Assembly (NCBI GenBank): GCA_016719165.1
Contig: JADKAJ010000004.1
Coordinates: 310,001 to 374,000, forward strand
DNA from: Chitinophagaceae bacterium
GTDB taxonomy: Bacteria; Bacteroidota; Bacteroidia; Chitinophagales; Chitinophagaceae
Reading direction: 5' to 3'
DNA length: 64,000 bases
Program-made: the position numbers and the translations under genes
Shown here: one piece after another, positions 34,883 to 43,693 of the stretch
How positions within the stretch are numbered: the first letter of the stretch is position 1
How the letters are laid out: the number at the start of each line of letters is the position of its first letter
Notes under the pieces: generated by a model
What the model saw: the letters and a program-made list of their open reading frames with translations, nothing else
Told to the model about the DNA's origin: nothing
Database searches by the model: none

Positions 34883-36292
34883 TTAGTGAAACAGCTGGTT
34901 GAACGGAATGGTAACGGTGGTCCTTCCGTTTTTGGCATTGCGCTTCCACTTCGGACCTTCTTTAATGAGGCGGATTGCTTCTTTATCACACTTTTTGCAG
35001 AGGGATTTTTCGACCCTGATATTAATAGGTTCACCATTCCTGTCCACTTCAAAAGAAACCTGTACCATTGCGGTATTGCTTTCTTTCGATTTAAAATCTT
35101 CGGGCATGTTCAGGTTGTTGGCCAGGTATGCATCATAATTGTCCCATCCATCAGCAGGTTCGGGTTCTTCCAGCTTAACATTATTATTTTGTGAACGGGC
35201 TGCGGCATTGGGCTTTTGATTACTGATCACTACTTCAGACAAACTTCTTCGGTCATCCTGCATCACTACCTGGTTAGTGGGAACATTATTGCGCAGCTGT
35301 ATATTACTATTTTCAAAACCTATTGATCGTACCTGTACATTTAATAATGTATCCGGGGAAGTTAAATTGAAATAACCTTTTGCATCAGCATAAGTGCCTA
35401 CATTATCTTCTACATTGGTAACATTGGCAAAAGGCACACCGGTATTAGAGGCATCTGTAACACGGCCACGGAAAATATTTGTATTGCGGTACTGATCTGC
35501 AGCCTGGCGGTTCATGGTTACCGCCCTGTTTACTTTTTGTTCATTGTTTTCCTGTGTTGCACTAATAGCTGCCAAATTTTTATCGGTATCTTTTTTAGCC
35601 ACCGCCGCAGTCCTTGCTTTCACTTCCTCCTCAGCTTCCGATTTTTTTTCCTTCATGCTTTCTGTCCGAACCACATTTTCGCCGGGAACAATTGCCGGTT
35701 CTTCCCCAGTAGGTTTGTTCAGGTCAGTAGAGGCTTTTCCGGATGCGGAGGCAATATCATTGCTTGTTTCCCCGGTAGTATGAGCCGGAATCTTTGTATC
35801 ATTTTTAGTAGCTGCAGTTGGCTGGGTTTGCTCACCTGTATTAGTGGCGACAGGTGCAGCGGCAGTTTTATCAACAGTTGCCGGCATCACAACTGAATCC
35901 GCTTTTTTTACCTGTTCAGTTTTAGCAGGGTCTGCTTTGGCTATTTCATCGGATTTTTTATCAAATACAAAAACATAAGCTAACACAGCAGCGCCGGCCA
36001 ACAGCACTACCATCGCTGCTGCTCTTAACCAGGGAATATTATTTTTATTCCCGCCACTCAACGGGATCACTTTGGCTTGTCCTGTTTTTTCAGCCAATCT
36101 TTTTTTCAGTTCTGCAATATCTGCTTCTGCATTTACGCCAGTCACCGCATACCCTTCCAGTGCATCGGCCAGGAAAGGATCTTCCAGTGCTGCTTTTTCC
36201 AGGTCATGCATTTCTTTTGGGGAAAGCAGGCCTTTATGATATTTTTCAATATCAATAGCGGTAAATTTTTTTATGTTATTGTCGTTTGCCAT
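34883..36292 (-). CDS. Membrane protein with carboxypeptidase-regulatory-like and TonB C-terminal domains, probable anti-sigma partner
   Basis: 469 residues. The N-terminal 80 (IEKYHKGLLSPKEMHDLEKAALEDPFLADALEGY) match the cytoplasmic leader found on Bacteroidota proteins encoded after ECF sigma factors. Next are a membrane helix (about 87-110, AAAMVVLLAGAAVLAYVFVF), a long Thr/Ala/Lys-rich periplasmic linker, a carboxypeptidase-regulatory-like domain (about 275-345, RGRVTDASNTGVPFANV) and a TonB C-terminal domain (about 395-469, VSFEVDRNGEPINIRVEKS). It lies 39 bases after the sigma factor gene on the same strand, with heptad repeats in between. I infer that it holds the sigma factor at the membrane and senses something in the periplasm. 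Confidence 0.8.
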   Translation of the reverse strand: MANDNNIKKFTAIDIEKYHKGLLSPKEMHDLEKAALEDPFLADALEGYAVTGVNAEADIAELKKRLAEKTGQAKVIPLSGGNKNNIPWLRAAAMVVLLAGAAVLAYVFVFDKKSDEIAKADPAKTEQVKKADSVVMPATVDKTAAAPVATNTGEQTQPTAATKNDTKIPAHTTGETSNDIASASGKASTDLNKPTGEEPAIVPGENVVRTESMKEKKSEAEEEVKARTAAVAKKDTDKNLAAISATQENNEQKVNRAVTMNRQAADQYRNTNIFRGRVTDASNTGVPFANVTNVEDNVGTYADAKGYFNLTSPDTLLNVQVRSIGFENSNIQLRNNVPTNQVVMQDDRRSLSEVVISNQKPNAAARSQNNNVKLEEPEPADGWDNYDAYLANNLNMPEDFKSKESNTAMVQVSFEVDRNGEPINIRVEKSLCKKCDKEAIRLIKEGPKWKRNAKNGRTTVTIPFNQLFH

Positions 36293-36319
36293 ACGGCATT
36301 ACAAAGTTCTTATTTTTTT

Positions 36320-36361
36320 CGTTCATACTTCTTACTCCCTGTTCCCGATTCCTGACTCAGC
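36320..36361 (-). repeat. Heptad repeat spanning the sigma-factor stop codon
   Basis: Plus-strand 7-base units acttctt, actccct, gttcccg, attcctg, actcagc share the form [AG][CT]T[CT]C. The array covers the last codons and stop of the sigma gene and the start of the spacer, ending 28 bases before the next start codon. Confidence 0.6.
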
Positions 36362-36922
36362 TTTGTCCATACATATCTTCAGATTTCGTCTGCCATTCTG
36401 TATCAGGCTCCGTACCTGGTTCCATTCAATACCAGTGATATCCACTATTTCATTATACGATTTGCCTTCCAGGTAGAACAGTTTAATGGACTCTTTCTGC
36501 TCGCTTGTCAGGGTGCCGAGGCAGTATTCCAGTTTCCTGAAATTTTCCTCTTTTTCCAGCACACCATTCAGATGCACATTTTCCTCCGATTGCACAAGTT
36601 CCACCTTAAACTCAACGGTTTTCATGTTTTTTGGTGTCCGTAGCTGCATCAGGCAGTGATTTTTGGCCACCTGGTGCAGCCAGGCCCTGAAATTTTCCAC
36701 TTCATGCTTCTTCAATTTGGTTACCAGTTCCTCAAAGATCAGCATCACGCTGTCTTTGGACCGTTCCGGTTCTTTAAAATACTTAAGGCAAACACCATAG
36801 ACCAGTTCCATGTACCGCTGGTAGAGTTCGCCCAGTATGGCCATGTCGCCCGACTCTTTATACAGAGCCACCAGCTCTTTATCGGTTAGGGAGGAGTGAG
36901 ATATGTTCCTGATAAAAGTCAA
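36332..36922 (-). CDS. RNA polymerase sigma factor, ECF type
   Basis: 196 residues. Region 2 (about 15-90) has LYQRYMELVYGVCLKYF, the ECF form of the core-binding helix, and FRAWLHQVAKNHCL. Region 4 (about 130-185) has LTSEQKESIKLFYLEGKSYNEIVDITGIEWNQVRSLIQNGRRNLK, a full helix-turn-helix. The last residues (AESGIGNRE) are encoded inside a heptad repeat and are probably not functional. The TonB-C/anti-sigma-like gene follows on the same strand, and the VWA/plug gene diverges from its start. The pair probably controls local surface genes, though no target promoter can be read here. Confidence 0.92.
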   Translation of the reverse strand: MTFIRNISHSSLTDKELVALYKESGDMAILGELYQRYMELVYGVCLKYFKEPERSKDSVMLIFEELVTKLKKHEVENFRAWLHQVAKNHCLMQLRTPKNMKTVEFKVELVQSEENVHLNGVLEKEENFRKLEYCLGTLTSEQKESIKLFYLEGKSYNEIVDITGIEWNQVRSLIQNGRRNLKICMDKAESGIGNRE

Positions 36923-37006
36923 CGGCTTAAAATTAGCGAATAAAATTTTTATAGCCCCTTATGCAATTCTAAAAATACCCGCATCAGGGTATGTAAATAC
37001 TTTTTT

Positions 37007-38986
37007 ATGAAACGAATACTCCTTCTCATAGTGCCGGTCATTTTGATCCTGCTGGCATTCCGGCCAATCACTGTCATAACTGTTACCGGATCAATAACAG
37101 ATGATAAAGGCAGTCCTGTTGCCGGTGCTTCTGTTTTTGTCAAGGGTACAAAATCAGGAACCAGTTCCAAAACCGATGGTACGTACAGGATTGTAGTGAC
37201 AAAGGCGAATGATGTGCTTGTGTTTTCAGCCGTAGGAATGCAAACACAGGAAGTAAAAGTAAAAGGCCGATCTATTATTAATGTTTCATTAACCATGGCA
37301 ACAAATACAATGAGTGAAGTTGTTGTTGTGGGATATGGCAGGGCCCAGAAAAAAGAAATGACAGGAAGTGTGGCAACGGTTCATCCATCACAGCTGTATG
37401 GTTCAAGAGGCTACGATCAGCCATTACAGGGTAAAGTTGCTGGTATTTATATACAGGGAGAACAGGGGTACTATACAAATGATAAACCAGTAGAGGACTT
37501 TGAACGGGAAGGCTATGATAATATAACAGAAAATAAATTTTTAAAAGTGGCTGATAACCCATTGTCTACTTTTTCTATTGATGTGGATGCCGCTTCATAC
37601 AGTAATATTCGCCGTTTTTTGAATAATGGTCAGTTACCCCCGGCAGGTGCAGTACGTATTGAAGAGATGGTCAACTATTTTACATATGAATATCCGCAAC
37701 CGGAAAACAACGAGCCTTTTTCCATTAATACTGAAATAGCGGAGGCGCCGTGGAATAAAAACCATAAGCTTGTTTTAATTGGTTTGCAGGGCAAAAAGAT
37801 CTCTACAGAAAATTTGCCTGCTTCCAACCTGGTTTTCCTGATCGATGTTTCGGGTTCTATGAGTTCACAGAACAAGCTTCCATTGGTGAAGGCTTCTATG
37901 AAAATGCTGGTGGACCAATTGAGGGAAGAGGATAAAGTTGCGATTGTAGTATATGCAGGCGCTGCAGGGTTGGTATTACCGCCAACCACTGGAGAGAATA
38001 AGAGTGAAATAAAAGAGGCGATAGACAAGCTGGAATCAGGCGGGTCTACTGCCGGAGGTGCTGGTATCAAACTGGCTTATAAAACAGCAAAAGAATATTT
38101 TGTAAAAGGAGGTAACAACCGGGTGATACTTTGTACGGATGGTGACTTCAATGTTGGAGAAAGCAGTGATGATGCAATGGAAAGGTTGATCGAAGCTGAA
38201 AGAAAAAGTGGTGTGTTTTTAACGGTGTTAGGTTATGGAATGGGTAATTACCAGGATGCTAAGATGCAAAAGCTGGCTGATAAGGGTAATGGGAACCATG
38301 CGTACATAGATGGAATCACCGAAGCAAAGAAAGTATTGGTGAATGAATTTGGCGGTACACTTTTTACTATTGCCAAAGATGTGAAGTTGCAGATCGAATT
38401 TAATCCTGCCAAAGTTCAGGGATACCGCCTGATCGGTTATGAAAACAGGATGCTGGCCAAAGAAGATTTTAATGATGATAAAAAAGATGCCGGTGAACTC
38501 GGCAGCGGACATACTGTTACTGCGTTGTATGAAGTGATCCCGGTGGGAGTGAACAGCAGTTTCCTTAAAAATGTGGATTCCCTGAAATACCAGCAGAATA
38601 CTGAACGGCTGAGTAAGTCGTCTAATACGGATGAAATATTAACGGTAAAGTTTCGCTATAAAGCTCCTGATGGGGATGTTAGCAAACTGATTGTACACCC
38701 GGTTAATGATAAACAAATCCCCATTGCCAGAACATCCGACAATTTCCGCTTTGCAGCATCAGTCGCACAGTTTGGTATGCTGCTCCGTAACTCTGAGTTT
38801 AAATCTAATGCTTCCTATAATGATGTAATTAGCCTGGCCCGTAAAGCCAAAGGCTATGATGAAGAAGGCTACCGTTCTGAATTTATCAGGCTGGTGGAGA
38901 GTGCCCAAATGCTGGCAAAAGGAAAGGCAGCGCCCAAAGATGATGCTGATACAGAAGATGGCGAGCCAATGCCTGTCAATAAATAA
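37007..38986 (+). CDS. Exported protein with regulatory-like, TonB-plug-like and VWA domains (YfbK type)
   Basis: 659 residues. Signal-like helix at 1-20. A carboxypeptidase-regulatory-like domain (about 24-105, TGSITDDKGSPVAGASVFVKG) is followed by a short plug-like stretch (SEVVVVGYGRAQKKEMTGSVATV, QPLQGKVAGIYIQG, about 102-150), then the VWA module of the YfbK type: an N-terminal extension (NPLSTFSIDVDAASYSNIRRFL), MIDAS motif DVSGSMSS near 280, and a C-terminal DUF3520-like part (NVDSLKYQ, FAASVAQFGMLLRNS). The plug-like piece is normally the N-terminus of a SusC-type receptor, but no barrel follows. It is divergent from the ECF sigma factor and ends with a terminator. Confidence 0.88.
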   Translation: MKRILLLIVPVILILLAFRPITVITVTGSITDDKGSPVAGASVFVKGTKSGTSSKTDGTYRIVVTKANDVLVFSAVGMQTQEVKVKGRSIINVSLTMATNTMSEVVVVGYGRAQKKEMTGSVATVHPSQLYGSRGYDQPLQGKVAGIYIQGEQGYYTNDKPVEDFEREGYDNITENKFLKVADNPLSTFSIDVDAASYSNIRRFLNNGQLPPAGAVRIEEMVNYFTYEYPQPENNEPFSINTEIAEAPWNKNHKLVLIGLQGKKISTENLPASNLVFLIDVSGSMSSQNKLPLVKASMKMLVDQLREEDKVAIVVYAGAAGLVLPPTTGENKSEIKEAIDKLESGGSTAGGAGIKLAYKTAKEYFVKGGNNRVILCTDGDFNVGESSDDAMERLIEAERKSGVFLTVLGYGMGNYQDAKMQKLADKGNGNHAYIDGITEAKKVLVNEFGGTLFTIAKDVKLQIEFNPAKVQGYRLIGYENRMLAKEDFNDDKKDAGELGSGHTVTALYEVIPVGVNSSFLKNVDSLKYQQNTERLSKSSNTDEILTVKFRYKAPDGDVSKLIVHPVNDKQIPIARTSDNFRFAASVAQFGMLLRNSEFKSNASYNDVISLARKAKGYDEEGYRSEFIRLVESAQMLAKGKAAPKDDADTEDGEPMPVNK

Positions 38987-39025
38987 AAATAAATAGCTAA
39001 TCATTTAACAGCCGGTTGGTGATTC

Positions 39026-39052
39026 GGGGCTGGTTTCTACCGGCCCCTTTTT
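39026..39052 (+). terminator. Terminator after the VWA/plug gene
   Basis: GGGGCTGG and CCGGCCCC form an 8-bp stem (one G-U pair) with loop TTTCTA and a TTTTT tail, 40 bases after the stop codon. Confidence 0.75.
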
Positions 39053-39103
39053 ATTAAACCTGTTGCACTGAGCCTGCCGATGTGCGACCTAAAAACTAAG
39101 CTT

Positions 39104-40147
39104 ATGAGAAAAATATGTACACTCCTTAATTTATGTATTACTACTGTTTGCCTGTCACAGGCTATTACTACGGCAAAAGTTATTACGTCAAATAATCTCA
39201 CTACAACTACGATTGATAGTAGTATTAATTTACAAAAAGGATTAACCGGTAAAGTAACCGGTCTGAATGTACAAACTGTGAATAAAGATGCCGGAGGTGC
39301 AAGGATAACACTCAGGTGCGGCAGAACACATTTTCCGAACGAGGCCCCACTGCTTATCATAGATGGCGTTGTGCAGGAGCTTTCTATTTTGCAAGCGATT
39401 AATCCTGGTGCAATTAAAAGTGTTGATGTTCTAAAAAGTGCAGTGGCAACAGCCTTATATGGTCCGGAAGGTGTATATGGGGCGATATATGTGACCACAA
39501 AGAATGGGAATTGCAGAACCTTTGTTTTTAAGGATTTTCTTGATGGCAGTAAGATTGCCGGGGCAACTGTTTCCTTTATTTCTGCCGATAAGAAAGATAT
39601 ACTGATGTATGCAGCCAATGATAGCGGGATAGTGGTTGCTGATAAATTGAAGCCGGCTGTTCAATATGAAATAAAAATTTCTGCTGTAGGATACAAAAAC
39701 ATATGCGTCGATTACATAAATAAACATACCGGTTTGTATAGTGAGATATTATTATCCAGGAAAGAGAAAGTGTGTGATGAAGTAGTTATTACATATTTTG
39801 GACATACGATCAGATGTTATGGTAGTTGTTGTATAGCAAGAATAAGGATTAAAGGAGATTCAATAAATAAAAAGATAAAAAAACAGGGGTTCAAAATCTT
39901 TCCCAACCCGGTTCGAAAAGGCGGGGTAATAAATATTGAAATCGAAAACAGTAAGGAGGAAAGGCTTACTGTAAAAATGTTGGCATTGGATGGCAGAGTG
40001 TTGCTGGATAAATCAGTTCAGGTGTTAAAAGGTTCCGGCCGTTTTCAATTGGCTACCGATACCCGATGGGCAGCAGGAGTATATATTATTCACCTGGCTT
40101 ATGCAAACGGGAAGATTCTTGCATCTGAAAAAGTAATTATCCAGTAA
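39104..40147 (+). CDS. Secreted TonB-plug-domain protein with type IX sorting tail
   Basis: 347 residues from the ATG at 39104 (MRKICTLLNLCITTVCLSQA, a signal peptide); an ATG 24 bases upstream is less likely. The plug domain (about 30-140) carries LQKGLTGKVTGLNVQTVN, APLLIIDGVVQ, INPGAIKSVDVLKS, ALYGPEGVYGAIYVTTKNG, all hallmark phrases of SusC-type plugs. A regulatory-like domain follows (about 145-220), and a C-terminal type A sorting domain (about 270-347, FKIFPNPVRKGGVINIEIENS ending GKILASEKVIIQ). There is no receptor barrel, so this plug is exported on its own. The next gene starts 9 bases downstream. Confidence 0.82.
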   Translation: MRKICTLLNLCITTVCLSQAITTAKVITSNNLTTTTIDSSINLQKGLTGKVTGLNVQTVNKDAGGARITLRCGRTHFPNEAPLLIIDGVVQELSILQAINPGAIKSVDVLKSAVATALYGPEGVYGAIYVTTKNGNCRTFVFKDFLDGSKIAGATVSFISADKKDILMYAANDSGIVVADKLKPAVQYEIKISAVGYKNICVDYINKHTGLYSEILLSRKEKVCDEVVITYFGHTIRCYGSCCIARIRIKGDSINKKIKKQGFKIFPNPVRKGGVINIEIENSKEERLTVKMLALDGRVLLDKSVQVLKGSGRFQLATDTRWAAGVYIIHLAYANGKILASEKVIIQ

Positions 40148-40156
40148 AACACTATT

Positions 40157-41230
40157 ATGAGCAAGAAAATACAGCTTACCGTACCAACTCCCTGCCACGA
40201 AAACTGGGACGCTATGACACCTGTGGAAAAAGGAAAATTTTGCGGTTCCTGCCAGAAGCAGGTAATGGATTTCACTTCTATGAGTGACCGGGAGATAGCA
40301 CAGTTCTTTAAAAAACCATCCACCGGTTCGGTATGCGGACGTTTTATGAACGACCAGCTGGATAGAGAAATGGAGATACCGAAGAAAAGAATACCCTGGT
40401 TAAAATATTTTTTCCAGATCGCATTGCCGGCACTTTTCGTTTCAAAGGTTTCCGCACAGAAAGTGATGGGCAAGTCCGCTGCACCAGATGGGAGAGATAC
40501 ATCGAAAGTGAGAATAACCACTGAAATGCGGACATTGGGAATGGTACTGCCCACCTGCATCAAGCCTGTTACCGGTGATACACTTATTACTGCAGTAAAA
40601 GGTGAAGTGACAAGTAAGCCTGTTGAGAATAACAGCCAGGTTGTTGGCGTAGTAATGGATGAAACAGGAATGAAGCTACCCGGTGTAACCGTAAGAATCA
40701 AAGGTACAAGGACGGGTGTAGCAGCTGATAGGTATGGCCGGTTCAGACTTATGGCTAAAACTGATGATGTGATAATCGTTTCAGGAGCCGGGCTTGAAAC
40801 AACAGAAATAAGAGTCGGGCAAAATAAGGACCTGTCAATTGTAGTGAAAAGGTTGCTTATAACGGGTGGGGAAGTGGTAGTAGTAGCCGGGATGGTTTCG
40901 GTAAAAAGAACAAAGAAAATAAAGAAAACAATTCCCTTGTTGACACAAATATATAAAGACACCGCTGCTAAATTCTTTAAAGTGTATCCCAATCCTGTTC
41001 CGGCTGGCTCAAATATTTCCATAGAATGGAAACAAACCGGAGAAGGGTATTATTCACTGCAACTATTCAATCAGGCGGGTCAGTCTGTTCATCAGCAGGA
41101 AATATGGATTGATGCGGAAGCAAGACTGCTGAATATTGATTTTCCAGCTGTTGCAGCCGGGAATTATTTCCTGTCATTCATCAGTAAGAAAACAGGAAGG
41201 AAGTGTACAGAAAAAATAATTATAAAATAA
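40157..41230 (+). CDS. Regulatory-like domain protein with Cys-containing leader and type IX sorting tail
   Basis: 357 residues. The start (VPTPCHENWDAMTPVEKGKFCGSCQKQVMDFTSMSDREIAQFF) is a leader with CxxC that I recall on many Bacteroidota proteins and that looks cytoplasmic or redox/metal binding. A hydrophobic helix (about 80-100, WLKYFFQIALPALFVSKVSAQ) follows, then a carboxypeptidase-regulatory-like domain (about 170-235, VVGVVMDETGMKLPGVTVRIKG) and a type A sorting-like tail (about 275-357, FKVYPNPVPAGSNISIEWK). It is in the same unit as the plug-domain gene 9 bases upstream. A tail for export combined with an apparently internal Cys leader is odd. Confidence 0.75.
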   Translation: MSKKIQLTVPTPCHENWDAMTPVEKGKFCGSCQKQVMDFTSMSDREIAQFFKKPSTGSVCGRFMNDQLDREMEIPKKRIPWLKYFFQIALPALFVSKVSAQKVMGKSAAPDGRDTSKVRITTEMRTLGMVLPTCIKPVTGDTLITAVKGEVTSKPVENNSQVVGVVMDETGMKLPGVTVRIKGTRTGVAADRYGRFRLMAKTDDVIIVSGAGLETTEIRVGQNKDLSIVVKRLLITGGEVVVVAGMVSVKRTKKIKKTIPLLTQIYKDTAAKFFKVYPNPVPAGSNISIEWKQTGEGYYSLQLFNQAGQSVHQQEIWIDAEARLLNIDFPAVAAGNYFLSFISKKTGRKCTEKIIIK

Positions 41231-41252
41231 TTAAATATCATCTCCTGCTCAA

Positions 41253-41938
41253 AACTATCGTGATGATAAGTTTATTATTAGAAAAAGATTCCGGCTCAGG
41301 GCCGGAATGACTTTCTAAGTTCTGAAAACCGTATGAAACTGATCCGGCTTTTTTCGTATACATTCCCGATAAAGTTGAGCAATCAGGGTACCATCACTTC
41401 GGTTTGATAACTATCGGGATGGTATGTTTATTTTAGAAAAAGATTCCGGCTCAGGGCCGGAATGACATTCTAAGTTCTGAACTCCGGATGAAACTGATCC
41501 GGCTTTCTTTGTAAGCATTCCCGGTAAAGTTGAGCAATCAGGGTACCGTCACTTCGGTTTGATAACTATCGGGATGGTATGTTTATTTTAGAAAAAGATT
41601 CCGGCTCAGGGCCGGAATGACTTTCTAAGTTCTGAACTCCGGATGAAACTGATCCAGCTTTCTTTTTAAGAATTTCTGGTAAAGTTGAGCAATCAGGATA
41701 CCATCACTTAGTTCTGATAATTATAGGGATGGTATGTTTATTTTAGAAAAAGATTCAGGCTCAGGGCCGGAATGAGATTCTAAGTTCTGAACTCCGTATG
41801 AAACTGATCCGGCTTTTTTCGTATGCATTCCCGGAAAGGTTGAGCAATCAGGGTACCATCACTTCGTTCTGGTAATTATCGGGATGATATGTTTATTATT
41901 AGAAAAAGATTCCGGCTCAGGGCTGGAATTACATACTA
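41253..41938 (-). repeat. Four tandem 155-bp copies of the xerD 3' end plus terminator
   Basis: Units start at 41280, 41435, 41590 and 41745 (lengths 155, 155, 155, 156); a fifth start at 41901 is xerD's own end. Each unit holds a hairpin (ATTCCGGC, loop TCAGG, GCCGGAAT), a TAG in minus-strand frame, then about 66 bases that align without gaps to the last 22 xerD codons (shared: CAG TTT CAT CCG ... TTC AGA ... TAG and CTT ... CGG GAA/GAG ... TTA), then about 60 bases unlike xerD. A partial copy of that last part begins at 41253. The xerD-like frames end at the same stop but have no start codon. Confidence 0.9.
41901..41932 (-). terminator. xerD terminator
   Basis: On the minus strand, just after the xerD TAG, ATTCCAGC / GCCGGAAT pair with one G-U pair and are followed by CTTTTTCT. 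The same hairpin and tail are repeated in each of the four downstream copies. Confidence 0.8.
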
Positions 41939-42838
41939 ACCTCTGAATCCCGGATGAAACTGTTCCAGTGTTTTTCGTAAGAACTCCCGATCAAGGTGAG
42001 TATAAATCTCTGTGGTGGTGATGCTTTCATGGCCCAGCATTTCCTGTACTGCTCTCAGATCTGCGCCGCCCTCAACCAGGTGTGTAGCGAAAGAATGTCT
42101 GAATGTATGTGGTGATACCGTTTTTTTGATCCCGGCTTTTAACGTAAGATCTTTAATGATGTAGAAGATCATTACCCTTGATAATTGGCTGCCCCGGTTG
42201 TTTAAAAATAAAAAATCCTCATGGCCTTTCTTTGGCACACTGTGTACCCGGATATTATTTTTATATACAGTAATATATTTGATGGCGCTGCTGCCAATGG
42301 GTATCAGCCTTTCTTTATCGCCCTTACCGGTAACCCGGATAAATCCAAGGTCAAGGTATAATTGAGAGATCTTTAAATTCACTACTTCACTGACCCGCAA
42401 TCCGCAACTGTACATTGTTTCCAATATGGCTTTATTACGTCCCCCTTCTGGTTTGCTCAGATCTACCTGTGCAATAATGCTTTCAATTTCTTCAAAGCTC
42501 AGTACATCCGGTAATTTTCGTTTCAGTTTGGGGGCTTCCAGCAGGGTGGTGGGGTCTGCCCGGGAAATATTTTCTAATGAACAGTATTTATAAAAGGCTT
42601 TGATACCGGAAATGATCCTTGCCTGTGAGGAGGCCGTCATACCCAGTTCAGTGATCCATTTCATGAACTGCTGCAGGTCTTTCAGTGCCAGGTCTGCCGG
42701 ATTAACGAGTTTGTTCTTATCCAGTAAAAATTGTGTGAGGTGTTCAATATCCCGGAGGTAAGCCTGTACGGAATTATCCGACAATGATTTTTCTAATTGC
42801 AAGTAAGCTTTGAATCCTTTTTTGTAGGGCTCCCACAT
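41936..42838 (-). CDS. xerD: Site-specific tyrosine recombinase XerD
   Basis: 300 residues, the normal length. The N-terminal SAM-like DNA-binding domain (about 5-90) has LEKSLSDNSVQAYLRDIEHL. The catalytic domain (about 110-290) has the first Arg in MYSCGLRVSEVV, Lys in GKGDKERLIP, the H-x-x-R box HTFRHSFATHL, the second His in LGHESITTTEIYTH, and the tyrosine nucleophile in EIYTHLD. With XerC it resolves chromosome dimers at dif; it is housekeeping by sequence, but Xer proteins also serve integrative elements. Its 3' end and terminator are repeated four times downstream. It may be the only Xer in this region, as no XerC gene or dif site is seen. Confidence 0.95.
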   Translation of the reverse strand: MWEPYKKGFKAYLQLEKSLSDNSVQAYLRDIEHLTQFLLDKNKLVNPADLALKDLQQFMKWITELGMTASSQARIISGIKAFYKYCSLENISRADPTTLLEAPKLKRKLPDVLSFEEIESIIAQVDLSKPEGGRNKAILETMYSCGLRVSEVVNLKISQLYLDLGFIRVTGKGDKERLIPIGSSAIKYITVYKNNIRVHSVPKKGHEDFLFLNNRGSQLSRVMIFYIIKDLTLKAGIKKTVSPHTFRHSFATHLVEGGADLRAVQEMLGHESITTTEIYTHLDREFLRKTLEQFHPGFRG

Positions 42839-42903
42839 GGAGGTTAATTGGTTTATTTTTTTATAGTTAATTAGGGAAACCTTTTTAGAGCAGATTCTTC
42901 CTG

Positions 42904-42936
42904 ATTAACCAACTCCCAATTAACTAATTAACAATT
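42904..42936 (-). repeat. Degenerate heptad repeat upstream of xerD
   Basis: Plus-strand units attaacc, aactccc, aattaac, taattaa, caatttt fill part of the 98-base spacer between the lipoprotein stop and the xerD start. Weaker than the other arrays. Confidence 0.4.
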
Positions 42937-43590
42937 TTATTCCAGCACAATATTCTTCTCTTTCTCCACCCAATTTTTACCAATAAGGATTTTTACCCAT
43001 ATCCTTGAGTTAGTAACGTTGACAGAGTCAATATGGTCGTGCAATGCATCGTAGTCGATGGGCAGTGGTTCCCCAAAGGTCATCATTGCTTTTTTGCCGC
43101 TGCTCATGTCTTCCACATAGATATTTCCCCGGTCAGTATTGACTACCAGGTTTTCAGCAATGGAAAATTTAGGATCAAGACTATTGATGCCGCTGCTCTT
43201 CAGGCTGAAGTTGGCATTCTTATCGTACGGTAATTTGATCTGGAAACCACGGCCGGTCATGCAATCATTAAACAGTAACCAGGCATATTCGTTGTCTTTG
43301 AAAAAACACCGGATAAAATTTTTATTAATGTTAACGGTAGTACCCATTAAGTAAGTAAAACCTGTTTTACGGTCGGCTGCCATGCCTTTATAACTCCAGA
43401 TTATGCTGTCAGGTAAACAATTCTTCGCGGTGATGAATACAGTTGGCGTTTTCTCGTGGGTGCCGGTAAATTTTATCGTATCAGTCAGGCAAACTGTATC
43501 ACAAAATGTTTTCGGTGTGGTGGTGGATGATTTGCAGGAAACAAAAGAAAGCATCAGTAAGGTAGCGGCAGCTAGTAGAAGTTTTTGCAT
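42937..43590 (-). CDS. Predicted lipoprotein, unknown function
   Basis: 217 residues from the ATG at 43590, which gives a lipoprotein signal (MQKLLLAAATLLMLSFVSC, Cys19); a long upstream extension in the same frame (to 43731) would bury the signal. The mature part is beta-rich with scattered cysteines (TFCDTVCLTDTI, TAKNCLPDSI, FIRCFF, NDCMTG), which could form disulfides in the periplasm. I do not recognise a family. It is upstream of xerD on the same strand and divergent from the YkgJ-type gene. Confidence 0.65.
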   Translation of the reverse strand: MQKLLLAAATLLMLSFVSCKSSTTTPKTFCDTVCLTDTIKFTGTHEKTPTVFITAKNCLPDSIIWSYKGMAADRKTGFTYLMGTTVNINKNFIRCFFKDNEYAWLLFNDCMTGRGFQIKLPYDKNANFSLKSSGINSLDPKFSIAENLVVNTDRGNIYVEDMSSGKKAMMTFGEPLPIDYDALHDHIDSVNVTNSRIWVKILIGKNWVEKEKNIVLE

Positions 43591-43693
43591 AATAATTGGT
43601 TTAACAGACTGCAAAAATAACCATTGCAAAACTCTGATGTAAAAATTCTTTTGAGGAGTGAACTGAAACTGCCTAATCATTATCTTCGGGCTT

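Noticed and set aside
41253..41938. Possible CRISPR array
   Set aside because: Units are 155 bp, nearly identical over their whole length, with no unique spacers between short repeats; they align to xerD instead.
41936..42838. XerD as an integron or mobile-element integrase
   Set aside because: The protein has the length and motifs of chromosomal XerD, and no element ends, cassette sites or cargo adjoin it except its own duplicated tail.
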